Counted from the first letter of the stretch, positions 41,807 to 51,269 are shown. The stretch: DNA of 64,000 nucleotides from CSSed11-175R1 sp041685735 (GCA_041685735.1 JAWLFE010000003.1:48476-112475), one strand, 5' to 3'. The notes: generated from the letters alone by a model not told the origin. Program-made: numbers and translations.

Positions 41807-43279
41807 GTGGGAACCCGGCACCAGCGTCTGACCGCAGCGATGGCCGTGGTCGCGTTCATCGCTGCCGCATGCTCGGGGCCAGGGACCGACGCAGCCGACG
41901 AGCCAGCGGCTGCGGGCGAGGGAACCCAGGGCGCTGAGGAGCAGGGAGCCGGGGATGAGACGGTCGTTGCGTTCCCGGGTCCGGATGCCTTCCCCCCGCC
42001 GCCAGCCGATGTGCCGACGGGTGATGCTCCCCTGGCCCCGCAGGTCACCGCGGCGCTGGAGCAGATCATCGAGGATCGTGATCACCAGCGCTTCGACCCC
42101 GCGACCCTGCAGACCGTCGGGGCGTCGGGTGATGCCCGGGTGAGCTGGTTCCTCGCCGATCTGGTGCGATTCGCGCCGCCTGGGCAGGAGCTGTCCGACG
42201 GGATCGTGGCTGCCTTCGAGACCTTGACGGGGGTCGCGCCGGATGCCGTGTCGCCCGACGCGCATCCGTTCGTGGCGATGTCCGACCTGTTGCTCGCGTG
42301 GGACCTGCCGGCCTGGGACGGCTACCGACAGCTCAAGAGCCAACTGTTCCTCCGGATCGAGCCCGCCTGGCGCCCCTTCTTCGAGGATGACACCTCGGAT
42401 GTCGACTGGCGGTGGGTGAGCTGGGGTGGGGTCCGCATCGACGACCGGGACCCCGGTGATCCGTCGCCCTGCCCCCTCGGGTGCATCCCCGCGCTCGACG
42501 ATCCGGCCCTGACGGATGCCGGCGGTGGGGACTGGTACCCCGATGACCGTGTGGTGTTCGGCATCGTGCTCGACGGGGAAGCCCTGGCCCTCCCACAGCA
42601 CCAGATGGAGATCCATGAACTGGTGAACCTGACCTTGGCCGGTCACGAGCTCGGCATCCCGTACTGCACACTGTGTGGATCGGCGCAGGCCTACCTCACC
42701 GGCGAGGTGCCGGACGGCTTCGAGCCGGCGGTGTTGCGCACAACCGGGATGCTGTCGCGTTCGAACAAGATGATGTACGACCTCACCACGTGGTCGTTGA
42801 TCGACACGTTCACCGGTGAGGCACGCTCCGGTCCCCTCCATGATGCCGAGGTCACCTTGCCGCAGATCAGCGTCGTCGCCAGCACGTGGGGAGCGTGGAA
42901 GGACGAGCATCCGGACACGCGCATCCTCGCCGAGGACGGTGGCATCGGGCGCACCTACCCCCTGGACCCCCTCGGCGGGCGCGACGACGACGGTCCGATC
43001 TTCCCGGTCGGGCCGGTCGACCCGCGCCTGCCCGTGCAGGAGCCGGTGGTCGGGGCCGTGGTCGACGGCCAGCCGGTCGCCTTCCCGGCGGAGGCAGCAC
43101 GGCGAGCACTGCTCGCCGGCCGAGAGGTCACGAGCCACGGGCTGACGGTCCATCTCGACGGTGACGGCCTGCGCGTCGTCTCTGCCACCGATGCCGTGGC
43201 ATCGCACCGGTCCTTCTGGTTCGCGTGGAGTCAGTTCCATCCCGACACGGTGCTGTGGTCGGCGGAGGTGGGCGGATGA
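41807..43279 (+). CDS. DUF3179 lipoprotein
   Basis: 490 residues from GTG 41807, chosen because GGAGG lies six bases upstream (ATG 41795 would lie on it). Lipobox FIAAACSG, a disordered linker, a helical region (~75-190), then the DUF3179 core: VVFGIVLDGEALALPQH, EIHELVNLTLAGHELGI, PYCTLCGSAQAY, and later RTTGMLSRSNKMMYDLTTWSL. CPLGC and YCTLC are Cys pairs that could bind metal or be redox active; neither is a CxxCH haem site. Function of the family is unknown. Coupled by 4 nt to the molybdoenzyme gene. Confidence 0.85.
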   Translation: MGTRHQRLTAAMAVVAFIAAACSGPGTDAADEPAAAGEGTQGAEEQGAGDETVVAFPGPDAFPPPPADVPTGDAPLAPQVTAALEQIIEDRDHQRFDPATLQTVGASGDARVSWFLADLVRFAPPGQELSDGIVAAFETLTGVAPDAVSPDAHPFVAMSDLLLAWDLPAWDGYRQLKSQLFLRIEPAWRPFFEDDTSDVDWRWVSWGGVRIDDRDPGDPSPCPLGCIPALDDPALTDAGGGDWYPDDRVVFGIVLDGEALALPQHQMEIHELVNLTLAGHELGIPYCTLCGSAQAYLTGEVPDGFEPAVLRTTGMLSRSNKMMYDLTTWSLIDTFTGEARSGPLHDAEVTLPQISVVASTWGAWKDEHPDTRILAEDGGIGRTYPLDPLGGRDDDGPIFPVGPVDPRLPVQEPVVGAVVDGQPVAFPAEAARRALLAGREVTSHGLTVHLDGDGLRVVSATDAVASHRSFWFAWSQFHPDTVLWSAEVGG

Positions 43280-44922
43280 CCCGCGTCCGTGCAGCGATCG
43301 CCGGGGTGGTCGCGGTCGCGCTCGCGGTCGGGACCACCGAGTTCGTCCTCGGACTGCTGCCCGGGGCCGGGTCGTTGTTCATCGCCGTCGGGGACGTGGT
43401 GATCGCCTCGACGCCCGGCGGGATCGTGCGGTTGGCCATCGACACGTTCGGCGGCGCGAACCGGCTCGTGCTGCTGGCGAGCATGACGGCCGTGATGGCG
43501 GGTGCCGGTGCGGCGATCGGGATCCTCGGCCTGCGTCGACCGATGGTCGTTCCGCTCGGTTTCGCGGCCTTCGGGCTGGCCGGGGTGCTGGCCGGCGCCG
43601 GCGATGCCGCCATCACGACCACGGCCGCGGTGCTCGCTGGTGCCGCCGGTGTCATCGCCGGCGCTGCGACGCTCCGCAGGTTGCTGACCGTCATCACCCC
43701 GACGCCCGAACCCGCACCGGAGCGCGCAGCGGCGTCGGCACCCGCAGCGGCGCCGGCATCCGCAGCGGCGTCAGGGCCCGCAGCCGCGTCGGCGACCGGC
43801 TCCGCGTCCGGACCCGCGTCACCCCCGGCTCCGGACAGGTCGATCGACGAGGCCATGGCCACGCGGCGGCGCTTCCTGACCTGGACCGCGTCGACCGCGG
43901 CGGTGGCCGGGGTCCTGCTGACGACCGGACGGTTCCTGCAGGACCGCGCGGCCGCGACGGTCGCGCGGGTCGGCACCACCCTGCCGAGCCCCAGCCGACC
44001 GCTCCCGCCACCCCCGGCCGGCGCCTCCCTGGAGGTCGAGGGCATCTCGCCGCTGATCACCCCGAACGAGGACTTCTACCGGATCGACACCGCGTTCACG
44101 ATCCCGCGCGTCGATGCGGACACCCACCGCATCCGGATCACCGGGATGGTCGATCAGCCGTTCGAACTCTCCTTCGACGAACTGCTCGACCTCGCGGACA
44201 CGGAGGTCGATGTCACCCTGTCGTGCGTGTCGAACCAGGTCGGCGGCGATCTGATCGGCACGGCCCGGTGGCTGGGCGTGCCGCTCGCCGAGGTGCTGGA
44301 CCGTGCCCGGGTCCAGCCCGCCGCCGACCAGATCGTCGGTCGTTCGGTGGACGGGTGGACCGGCGGCTTCCCGGTGGAGGTGGCCTTCGACGGCCGGCCC
44401 GCGATCATCGCGGTCGGGATGAACGGCGAACCGCTCCCCGCGCGGCACGGGTTCCCCGCGCGGCTGGTCATCGCCGGACTGTACGGCTACGTGTCGGACA
44501 CGAAGTGGCTCTCGGAGATCGAGCTCACGACGTTCGATGCCTTCGATGCCTACTGGGTGCCCCGGGGGTGGGCCGCCGAGGGTCCCATCAAGACCCAGTC
44601 GAGGATCGACGTCCCGAGCGATGGTGCGTCGGTCGACCCCGGCACGGTCGCCGTCGCCGGGGTGGCCTGGTCGGACGAGCGGGGGGTGTCAGCGGTCGAG
44701 GTGTCGGTCGACGACGGCCCGTGGGAGGCTGCGGAGCTCGGGGACGAGCTCGCGTCCACCACCTGGCGGCAGTGGCTATACCGGTGGGAGGCGACCGCTG
44801 GCAACCATGTCCTGCGCGTCCGTGCGTCGGATGCCGACGGCGAGCCGCAGACGGCGGACGTCGCACCACCGGCTCCCGATGGCGCGACCGGTCACCACAC
44901 CATCCGGGTCAGCGTCGGGTGA
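43276..44922 (+). CDS. Membrane-anchored molybdopterin oxidoreductase (sulfite-oxidase fold)
   Basis: 548 residues. Four N-terminal helices (~5-135), an Ala/Pro/Ser linker with repeated PAAA/PASA units, a second hydrophobic segment (FLTWTASTAAVAGVLLTTG), then an oxidoreductase Moco-binding domain (ITPNEDFYRIDTAF, LSFDELLDL, VDVTLSCVSNQVGG with the Moco-ligating Cys, WLGVPLAEVLDRA, GYVSDTKWLSEIEL) and a C-terminal Mo-co dimerisation domain (VAVAGVAWSDERGVSAVEVSVDDG). Substrate unknown. The operon context suggests electrons pass to DM13/DUF3179 partners. Confidence 0.9.
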   Translation: MTRVRAAIAGVVAVALAVGTTEFVLGLLPGAGSLFIAVGDVVIASTPGGIVRLAIDTFGGANRLVLLASMTAVMAGAGAAIGILGLRRPMVVPLGFAAFGLAGVLAGAGDAAITTTAAVLAGAAGVIAGAATLRRLLTVITPTPEPAPERAAASAPAAAPASAAASGPAAASATGSASGPASPPAPDRSIDEAMATRRRFLTWTASTAAVAGVLLTTGRFLQDRAAATVARVGTTLPSPSRPLPPPPAGASLEVEGISPLITPNEDFYRIDTAFTIPRVDADTHRIRITGMVDQPFELSFDELLDLADTEVDVTLSCVSNQVGGDLIGTARWLGVPLAEVLDRARVQPAADQIVGRSVDGWTGGFPVEVAFDGRPAIIAVGMNGEPLPARHGFPARLVIAGLYGYVSDTKWLSEIELTTFDAFDAYWVPRGWAAEGPIKTQSRIDVPSDGASVDPGTVAVAGVAWSDERGVSAVEVSVDDGPWEAAELGDELASTTWRQWLYRWEATAGNHVLRVRASDADGEPQTADVAPPAPDGATGHHTIRVSVG

Positions 44923-44979
44923 GTCCGGCCGCAGGTGCTGGGGAGGGCCGGATGGATGCGCAGAAGCGGCCGTGAGCGC

Positions 44980-45073
44980 CAGAACCTGGGTGACATCCCA
45001 GGAACCGTCGGGTGGCTTCCCCACGTGACGTTCTGGGCGCCAGAAACTGGGCTACAGCCCAGTTTCTGGCGCC
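44980..45073. terminator. Convergent terminator hairpin and a related imperfect copy
   Basis: GGCGCCAGAAACTGGGC (45036-45052), TACA loop, exact complement (45057-45073): a 17-bp perfect stem between convergent genes, thus probably a bidirectional terminator although without long T-runs. About 60 nt upstream GCGCCAGAACCTGGG begins a weaker hairpin (CCTGGG-TGACAT-CCCAGG) of the same sequence family. Confidence 0.75.
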
Positions 45074-45086
45074 GGCGTCGTCGGGG

Positions 45087-46253
45087 TCAGGCCGCCTCGA
45101 CCACCGGCGTCGTTCGGGCGTCATCATCGGTCGTTGCCGTCCCGCGCTCCGCACCCGACAGGGTGTCGAGGAGCTCGTTGGGCAGCGACAGGCGGATGAC
45201 CTTCGCCCAGGCGGAGGCGACCTGCTTCGGCATCGAGCCGCTGACGTAGGTCAGGCCGTTGCGCTCGAACAGGTCCTGGATCTCCGGGGCGATCTCCTGG
45301 TAGCGGTTGCTCGGCATGTCGGGGAACAGGTGGTGCTCGACCTGGAAGGACAGGTTGCCCGTCATGATGTGCAGCAGCTTGCCGCCATCGATGTTGGCGG
45401 CGCCGAGCATCTGGCGCAGGTACCACTCGCCGCGGGTCTCGCCCTCGATGGAGGTCTTCTCGAAGGTCTCGACGCCGTCCGGGAAGTGGCCGCACATGAT
45501 CACCGAGTGGGTCCACACGTTGCGGACCACGTTCGCCGTGGCGTTGGCGGCCAGGGTGGTCAGTGCGGAGGGGCCACTCAACAGCGGATGCACGACGTAG
45601 TCGCGGGTCGCCTGCCGGCGGATCTTGGCCAGCACCTTGCGGCCCTGACGGCGGAACTCCCCCTTGTCCTTGCGGCCCTTGATGACCTTGCCGACCTCCA
45701 GGTCGTAGGCCGCGATGCCGTACTCGAACATGAACGCGTTGATGAGGTTGAACAGCGGCTGCGCGAGGAAGACGGGGTGCCAGCGCTGGTCCTCGTCGAC
45801 GCGCATGATCCCGTAGCCGAGGTCGTTGTCGCGGCCCAGCACGTTGGTGAACGTGTGGTGGAGTTCGTTGTGCGAGTGCTTCCACAGCTCGGCGGGTGAG
45901 GCGTGGTCCCACTCCCATTCGGTCGAGTGGATCTTGGGGTCACGCATCCAGTCCCACTGTCCGTGCATGACGTTGTGGCCGATCTCCATGTTCTCCAGGA
46001 TCTTGGCCACGCTCAGGCCCAGCGTGCCGGCCAGCCACGCGGGCGGGAACAGCGACGCGAGCAGCACGATGCGGCTGACCAGTTCCAGGCTGCGCTGCAC
46101 CTCGATGACCCTGCGGATGTAGGCCGCGTCGTGCGCGCCCCGGCTGTCCATCACCCGGGCACGGATGGCGTCGAGCTCGCGGCCGAGCTCCTCGATGTCG
46201 TCGGCGCTGAGGTGGGCGGTCGGATCGTGGGTCTTGTTCTGTAGAGCGGTCAT
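45087..46253 (-). CDS. Membrane fatty acid desaturase (acyl-lipid/acyl-CoA type)
   Basis: 388 residues with the three histidine boxes that hold the di-iron centre: GHNVMHGQW, HSHNELHHTFTN and QVEHHLFPDMP. Two hydrophobic hairpins flank them. It resembles mycobacterial DesA3-type stearoyl desaturases, which work with a dedicated reductase, here the gene just upstream. Start ATG 46253 has TGGAG. Introduces a cis double bond in membrane fatty acids. Confidence 0.9.
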   Translation of the reverse strand: MTALQNKTHDPTAHLSADDIEELGRELDAIRARVMDSRGAHDAAYIRRVIEVQRSLELVSRIVLLASLFPPAWLAGTLGLSVAKILENMEIGHNVMHGQWDWMRDPKIHSTEWEWDHASPAELWKHSHNELHHTFTNVLGRDNDLGYGIMRVDEDQRWHPVFLAQPLFNLINAFMFEYGIAAYDLEVGKVIKGRKDKGEFRRQGRKVLAKIRRQATRDYVVHPLLSGPSALTTLAANATANVVRNVWTHSVIMCGHFPDGVETFEKTSIEGETRGEWYLRQMLGAANIDGGKLLHIMTGNLSFQVEHHLFPDMPSNRYQEIAPEIQDLFERNGLTYVSGSMPKQVASAWAKVIRLSLPNELLDTLSGAERGTATTDDDARTTPVVEAA

Positions 46254-46407
46254 GGCAGGCTCCAGGGGAGTCGTGGTTCGGGGAGGTTGGGAGGGACCGG
46301 GGGGGCCGATGTGAGGCCGGGGCCCGTGGGACGCTGAGGGCGATGCGGGGGTTCGGTGGAAGATCAGGGCCGTCGAGAGATCGGCGCGGCGCAGAGGCCG
46401 CGGCGGA

Positions 46408-47493
46408 TCAGAGGTCGAGTTCGCACGCGGCGGCTGCGGTGTTGATGCAGGTCTGGACGCGCACGTCGTCGCCGGTCGCGGCCACCGTGACCTCGCCGGT
46501 TCGCAGGTCGCGGACGGCGCCGCTCCTCAGCGGCACCACACAGCCGAAGCAGATACCCATGCGGCAGCCCGACGGCATCAGCTCGCCGGCGTCCTCGCCC
46601 GCGTCGAGCAGCGAGGTGGCGCCGTCGGTCTCGACCTCGCGGCCGGTACCCAGGAAGGTCACGGTCCCGCCCTCGCCCGCTTCGATGATCGCCGGGCGGA
46701 AGCGTTCGATGTGCAGCTGTTCGAGCAGGCCGTTCGCCGTGAAGTGGTCCTCGAGCGCGTCGAGGAGCCCCGCGGGCCCGCAGGCCCACGTCTCGCGCTG
46801 CGCGAGGTCGGGGACCAGCTCGTGCAGCTGCCCGGCGTCGAGGCGACCGTGCGATGTGGTGTGGCGTTCGAGCAGCCGGATGCGTCCGGCCGCGGCCAGC
46901 CCGCGCAGCTCGTCGCCAGCGAGCACGTCGTCGGCGGTCGGGGAACTGTGGACCACGACCACGTCGGCAAGGACGTCGAGGTGGCTGCGCAGCATCCCGA
47001 GCACCGGGGTGAGGCCGCTGCCGGCGGTGACGAAGAGCACCCGGTCCGGCGGGGTCGCGGGCAGGATGAAGTCGCCGGTCGCCAGCTCGAGGTGGACGAG
47101 CTCACCGGGCTGCGCGTGGTGCACGAGATGGCCGCTGACGGTCCCGTCGGGGATCGCGGTCACGGTCACGCTGATCCTCCGGTCCTGCTCGTCCGGTCGT
47201 GAGGTCAGCGAGTAGGCGCGCCAGTGCCGGACGCCGTCGACGTCCACCCCGATGCGCAGGTACTGCCCGGGGACGTGGGGGCGCCACCCCGGACCGGGCC
47301 GCAGCACGATGGTGGCGGCGTGGGGGGTCTCGGGCCGGACCGCGACGATCCGTGCCCGCAGCTGCGCGCGCGAGCGCACCGGATCGATGAGATCCAGGTA
47401 GTCGCCGGGGACCAGGGGCGTCGCCGCTGCTCGGGCGAGGCCGTGGAGTCCCGCGCGGAGGCGGTCGGTGGTCGGAGCGAGTGTGGTGAACAT
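46408..47493 (-). CDS. Ferredoxin reductase with fused 2Fe-2S ferredoxin (desaturase partner)
   Basis: 361 residues. FAD-binding barrel with RAYSLTSRP, NAD(P)-binding domain with FVTAGSGLTPVLGMLRS and WACGPAGLLDAL, and a C-terminal plant-type ferredoxin with CRMGICFGC and a later QTCIN Cys. The layout matches the oxidoreductase paired with DesA3 in mycobacteria. Supplies electrons to the desaturase 154 nt downstream. Confidence 0.9.
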   Translation of the reverse strand: MFTTLAPTTDRLRAGLHGLARAAATPLVPGDYLDLIDPVRSRAQLRARIVAVRPETPHAATIVLRPGPGWRPHVPGQYLRIGVDVDGVRHWRAYSLTSRPDEQDRRISVTVTAIPDGTVSGHLVHHAQPGELVHLELATGDFILPATPPDRVLFVTAGSGLTPVLGMLRSHLDVLADVVVVHSSPTADDVLAGDELRGLAAAGRIRLLERHTTSHGRLDAGQLHELVPDLAQRETWACGPAGLLDALEDHFTANGLLEQLHIERFRPAIIEAGEGGTVTFLGTGREVETDGATSLLDAGEDAGELMPSGCRMGICFGCVVPLRSGAVRDLRTGEVTVAATGDDVRVQTCINTAAAACELDL

Positions 47494-47577
47494 GCTGGCA
47501 GCGTGTCACTCTCAGTGCGTAGTATCCTGTGCCTGAAGGGTGGACTTCACGCCCTCGACTGTTCCCTGGAGACAACG

Positions 47578-48825
47578 ATGGCGGGCCCAGAGCCGCTGGA
47601 CGTCGGTGGCGAGGCGCTGCTGAGCACGGAGATCGTCGCGCTGCTCCGTGCACAGCTGCCTGCGACGGCGGACCTGGCCCTGGCGGCGGTGACCGACGAG
47701 GTGCCCGAGTACGCCCGCACACTGCGTGGCGACATCGCCAGCGACATCGCGCAGGCCATCGCGGCCGCGCTCGACACGTTCCTGCGGCTGCTGGCCCCGG
47801 ACCCGCAGGACCCGGGTGCAACGCCGCTGGACGCGGCGCGTCGGGGCGCCTACGAGCTCGGCCGCGGCGAAGCGCTGTCGGACCGGACCGCAGATGCGCT
47901 GTTGGCCGCCTACCGGGTCGGCGCCCGGGTGTCGTGGCGGGAGATGTCGTCCATCGCGGTCGAGCAGGGCACACCCGCACCGGTCGTCGCCCGCTTCGCC
48001 GAGCTGGTCTTCGCCTACATCGACGAGCTGTCGGCTGCCAGCGTCGCCGGCCATGCCGATGAGGTCGCGGCGTCCGGGCGCCGCCAGCAGCAGCAGCGCG
48101 ACCTGCTCGGTCGCACCCTGCTGGTCGGCGCTCCGACGGCCACGTTGGTCGAACTCGCCGAGCAGGCGGCCTGGCCGCTACCGGACACGCTGACGGCCGT
48201 GCTGCTGCCCGCGGCGCGGGTCCACGACACCCTCCCTCACCTGGACTCGATGACCCTCCACGTGCCGGCGGACGCTGCCGGTGCGGACGCCATGCTGCTG
48301 GGTAGCCGGGAAGATGCCGACGAGGGGCTCGAGGCGACCAGCGTCCTGCTCGTGGCGGATGTGGTCCGGACCCGTGCCTACCTCCGCCGCGTGCTCGGCG
48401 GGCGCGGTGCCGTGATCGGCCCGCCCCGACCCTGGACGCGGGCGGGCGAGTCGCTGCAGGTCGCGGTCCGCGCGCAGCAGCTGCTCGGCCACGTCGATGG
48501 CGAGGTGCTGGATGTCACCGACCACCTCGCTGAACTGGTCGTCGGCGCTGATCCGGCGTCGCTGCAGGACCTGCGCGACGAGGTCCTGGCTCCGCTGCGA
48601 GACCTGTCGCCGGGCGCGGCGGGCCGGCTGCGCGAGACGTTGCGGGCCTGGTTGCTCCACCTCGGCCGCCGCAGCGAGGTCGCCGACGCGCTGCACATCC
48701 ATCCGCAGACCGTGCGCTACCGGATGAACCAGGTCCGAGACCTGTACGGCGACCGCCTCGACGACCCGGCGACGGTTCAGGCGCTCGTCATCGCCCTCGC
48801 GCGGGGGGACGGCTCACCGGGCTGA
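47578..48825 (+). CDS. PucR/CdaR-family transcriptional regulator
   Basis: 415 residues from ATG 47578 (GGAG upstream). N-terminal helical sensing region, and a C-terminal PucR helix-turn-helix (LLHLGRRSEVADALHIHPQTVRYRMNQVRDLYG). Divergent from the reductase/desaturase operon across 84 nt, so it is the likely regulator of membrane unsaturation. The shared gap contains TAGTAT (47521-47526 region), a possible -10. Confidence 0.85.
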   Translation: MAGPEPLDVGGEALLSTEIVALLRAQLPATADLALAAVTDEVPEYARTLRGDIASDIAQAIAAALDTFLRLLAPDPQDPGATPLDAARRGAYELGRGEALSDRTADALLAAYRVGARVSWREMSSIAVEQGTPAPVVARFAELVFAYIDELSAASVAGHADEVAASGRRQQQQRDLLGRTLLVGAPTATLVELAEQAAWPLPDTLTAVLLPAARVHDTLPHLDSMTLHVPADAAGADAMLLGSREDADEGLEATSVLLVADVVRTRAYLRRVLGGRGAVIGPPRPWTRAGESLQVAVRAQQLLGHVDGEVLDVTDHLAELVVGADPASLQDLRDEVLAPLRDLSPGAAGRLRETLRAWLLHLGRRSEVADALHIHPQTVRYRMNQVRDLYGDRLDDPATVQALVIALARGDGSPG

Positions 48826-48862
48826 TGCTGCAGCCGTTGGCCCCGGCCGCCACGCACGGCGG

Positions 48863-51106
48863 TCAGTGGACCTCGGGTCGGGCCATCACGCGGGCGATGG
48901 GGCGCATGTCCATCCACGCCTGGTGCTTGGGGCGCTCGGCGGTCTCGTGCCGCAGGTCGGTGAACTCGCCGAGGTCCGTGAAGGTCGTGCGGCCCCCCTG
49001 CAGGCCGGCCATGGCGCTGCCGGATCCGCCGTCCTCGGCATGCTCGATCAGGTGGCTGATGCAGCGTTGCGCCAGCCGCGTCGCCTGGATGCGATCGAAC
49101 GGGCTCGGCGATCCGCCCTGCTGGATGTGGCCCAGGATCGACTCGCGGACGTCGAACAAGCCACGGGATTCCCGTTCGAACAACGAGTGGATGAACGCCG
49201 TCGTGTAGATCGGATCCGCGCCTTCGCCGCGGATCACGAGGCCCAGGCGCTTGCCCGCCGCGAAGCCCTTGCGCAGCCAGTCGACGTCCACCGCCAGCTC
49301 GTCCAGCGAGATGCCCTCCTCCGGCAGGTAGAGCCGCTCCGCCCCGGAGGCCAGCCCGCTCATCAGCGCGAGGTAGCCGCATTCGCGTCCCATCGTCTCC
49401 ACCACGAAACAGCGGTGGGTGGAGACGGCGGACTCCTTGATCTTGTCGAGGTTGCTGATGATGCTGTTGAGCGCGGTGTCGGCGCCGATGCTCAGCTCGG
49501 AGCCCGGCAGGTCGTTGTTGATCGACGCCGGGAGGCACACGATCGGCAGGTCCAGTCCGGACCCGGCGCGGCCGGTGTGCAGCGCGTGAGCGACCTCGTA
49601 GCCCGCCCACCCCCCGATCATCAGGAGCCCGTCGATGTCGTGCTTGTGCAGCTGCCGGGAGATCGTGCCGAGCGGGGCCTGATCGGGCTTGATGCGGCTG
49701 GTCGCGAGCTCGGCACCGCCCCGCGCCGTCCAGCCCGTGATGTCCATCCAGCCGAGTTCGCTGATCTCGCCCGCGGCGAGCCCTTCGAACCCACGCTTGA
49801 CGCCGAGCATCGTGTGTCCCGCGTCGATCCCCAGCCGGACGGCGGCACGCACCGCGGCGTTCATGCCGGGGGCGGGACCACCACCATGCAGGATCGCGAG
49901 GCGCAGCTTGCGGGCCCCGGGTGCCGGTGGGCTCGGCGCCGCTCGCACGATCGTGTGGAAGGCGTTCCAGGATTCGGTGAAGCTGCCGCCGCGCAGCTGC
50001 ATGGCCCGGTCGTAGTCGCCGTTGGCGATGGTGCCCGCGACCTGCTTCGTCTGTTCGACGTTGCCCATCAGCGGCGACGCGACGATCCGGTTCTCCCGGA
50101 TCCCGATCAGCTGGGGTTCGTCGTCGGGGCTGGCCTGCAGCAAAAGTTCCACGGCTTCGTGCCCACACAGGGTCCCGAGGTTGCGGTCGAAGGCGCTCGG
50201 CGCACCCCCACGCTGCACGTGCCCCAGGATCGTGACGCGGGTGTCCTCGCCGAGCCGTTCCTCCAGGACCTGCTGGACGCGCTTGGCGGTGATCGGGTTG
50301 CCGTCGGTGTCGTGGGCGCCTTCGGCGACCACCACCATGTTCTGGCGACGACCCTGCTCCCGCCCTGCATGCAGGGAGTCGGCCATCTCCTGTTCCCAGG
50401 TCGCGGCGTCGGCGGGACGTTCGGGGATGAAGGTCCAGTTCGCGCCAGCCGCCAGGCCGCTCATCATGGCGAGGTAGCCGCAGTGTCGTCCCATGACCTC
50501 GACGACGAAGCTGCGCTGGTGGCTGGACGCCGTGCTGTGCAGGGCGTCCATCGCCTCGGTGATGCGGTGCAGCGCGGTGTCGGCACCGATCGTCATGTCC
50601 GTGCCGAACATGTCGTTGTCGATCGAGCCGACCAGGCCGACGAGGAACAGCGTCGGGTGGGCATCGGCGACCGACTGGTCGATGCGCCCGTCAGCCACCA
50701 GGGCGGCCAGCAGGTCGGGCCACTCCCGCCGGAAGGTGTCGGCACCCGTCAGGCTCCCGTCGCCCCCGATGACCACGAGGGAGTCGATGCCACGCTCCAG
50801 CAGGTTGTGCGCCGCCCGCTGCCGGCCTTCGGGGGTGCGGAAGTCCTGGCATCGCGCCGTGCCGATGACGGTGCCGCCGAGATGCAGGATGCCGCCCACG
50901 TCCGACGACCCGAACGGCTGGATGTAGTCACCGCCCTCGACCATGCCCTGGTAGCCCTCGCGGATCGCGTGGATCGGGATCCCCTTGTGGACCGCGGTCC
51001 GGACGACCGCGCGGACCGCGGCGTTCATGCCGGGGGCGTCGCCGCCGCTGGTCAGCACGGCCAGGCTGGTCGGTCGGCGTGTCTGATCGGTCACGGGAGT
51101 GCTCAC
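48863..51106 (-). CDS. pfkA: Tandem-duplicated (eukaryote-like) 6-phosphofructokinase
   Basis: 747 residues made of two PFK domains (~1-370 and ~390-747). The N-half has every catalytic element: SGGDAPGMNAAVRA, GTARCQDFRTPEGR, GGDGS (~116) and VGSIDNDMFGTDMTIG (~160, catalytic Asp), then SSHQRSFVVEVMGRHCGYLA. The C-half keeps the fold but is catalytically degenerate: GGDGS is GGWAG (~497) and SIDND is SINND (~528). This is the arrangement of animal and fungal PFK, where the C-half became an allosteric site. It phosphorylates fructose 6-phosphate. GTG start with a weak ribosome site. Confidence 0.92.
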   Translation of the reverse strand: MSTPVTDQTRRPTSLAVLTSGGDAPGMNAAVRAVVRTAVHKGIPIHAIREGYQGMVEGGDYIQPFGSSDVGGILHLGGTVIGTARCQDFRTPEGRQRAAHNLLERGIDSLVVIGGDGSLTGADTFRREWPDLLAALVADGRIDQSVADAHPTLFLVGLVGSIDNDMFGTDMTIGADTALHRITEAMDALHSTASSHQRSFVVEVMGRHCGYLAMMSGLAAGANWTFIPERPADAATWEQEMADSLHAGREQGRRQNMVVVAEGAHDTDGNPITAKRVQQVLEERLGEDTRVTILGHVQRGGAPSAFDRNLGTLCGHEAVELLLQASPDDEPQLIGIRENRIVASPLMGNVEQTKQVAGTIANGDYDRAMQLRGGSFTESWNAFHTIVRAAPSPPAPGARKLRLAILHGGGPAPGMNAAVRAAVRLGIDAGHTMLGVKRGFEGLAAGEISELGWMDITGWTARGGAELATSRIKPDQAPLGTISRQLHKHDIDGLLMIGGWAGYEVAHALHTGRAGSGLDLPIVCLPASINNDLPGSELSIGADTALNSIISNLDKIKESAVSTHRCFVVETMGRECGYLALMSGLASGAERLYLPEEGISLDELAVDVDWLRKGFAAGKRLGLVIRGEGADPIYTTAFIHSLFERESRGLFDVRESILGHIQQGGSPSPFDRIQATRLAQRCISHLIEHAEDGGSGSAMAGLQGGRTTFTDLGEFTDLRHETAERPKHQAWMDMRPIARVMARPEVH

Positions 51107-51269
51107 TTGTCGGCAGGCGGGCCCGGCAGGCTCGTCGAGGATCCTGGTGGGACCGTGCGGGTCACGGGCGCCACGATAGTGCGACCGCCTCCCGTTGCGC
51201 CTGGCTGGATCGGCCCTGACGGCTGCCGTTGACCAACACCTCGACCCGGACCTGCCCTGGCGGCGGTGC

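Noticed and set aside
48866..51232. Rightward 788-codon frame over the phosphofructokinase
   Set aside because: Antisense shadow; the PFK reading has complete, conserved motifs.
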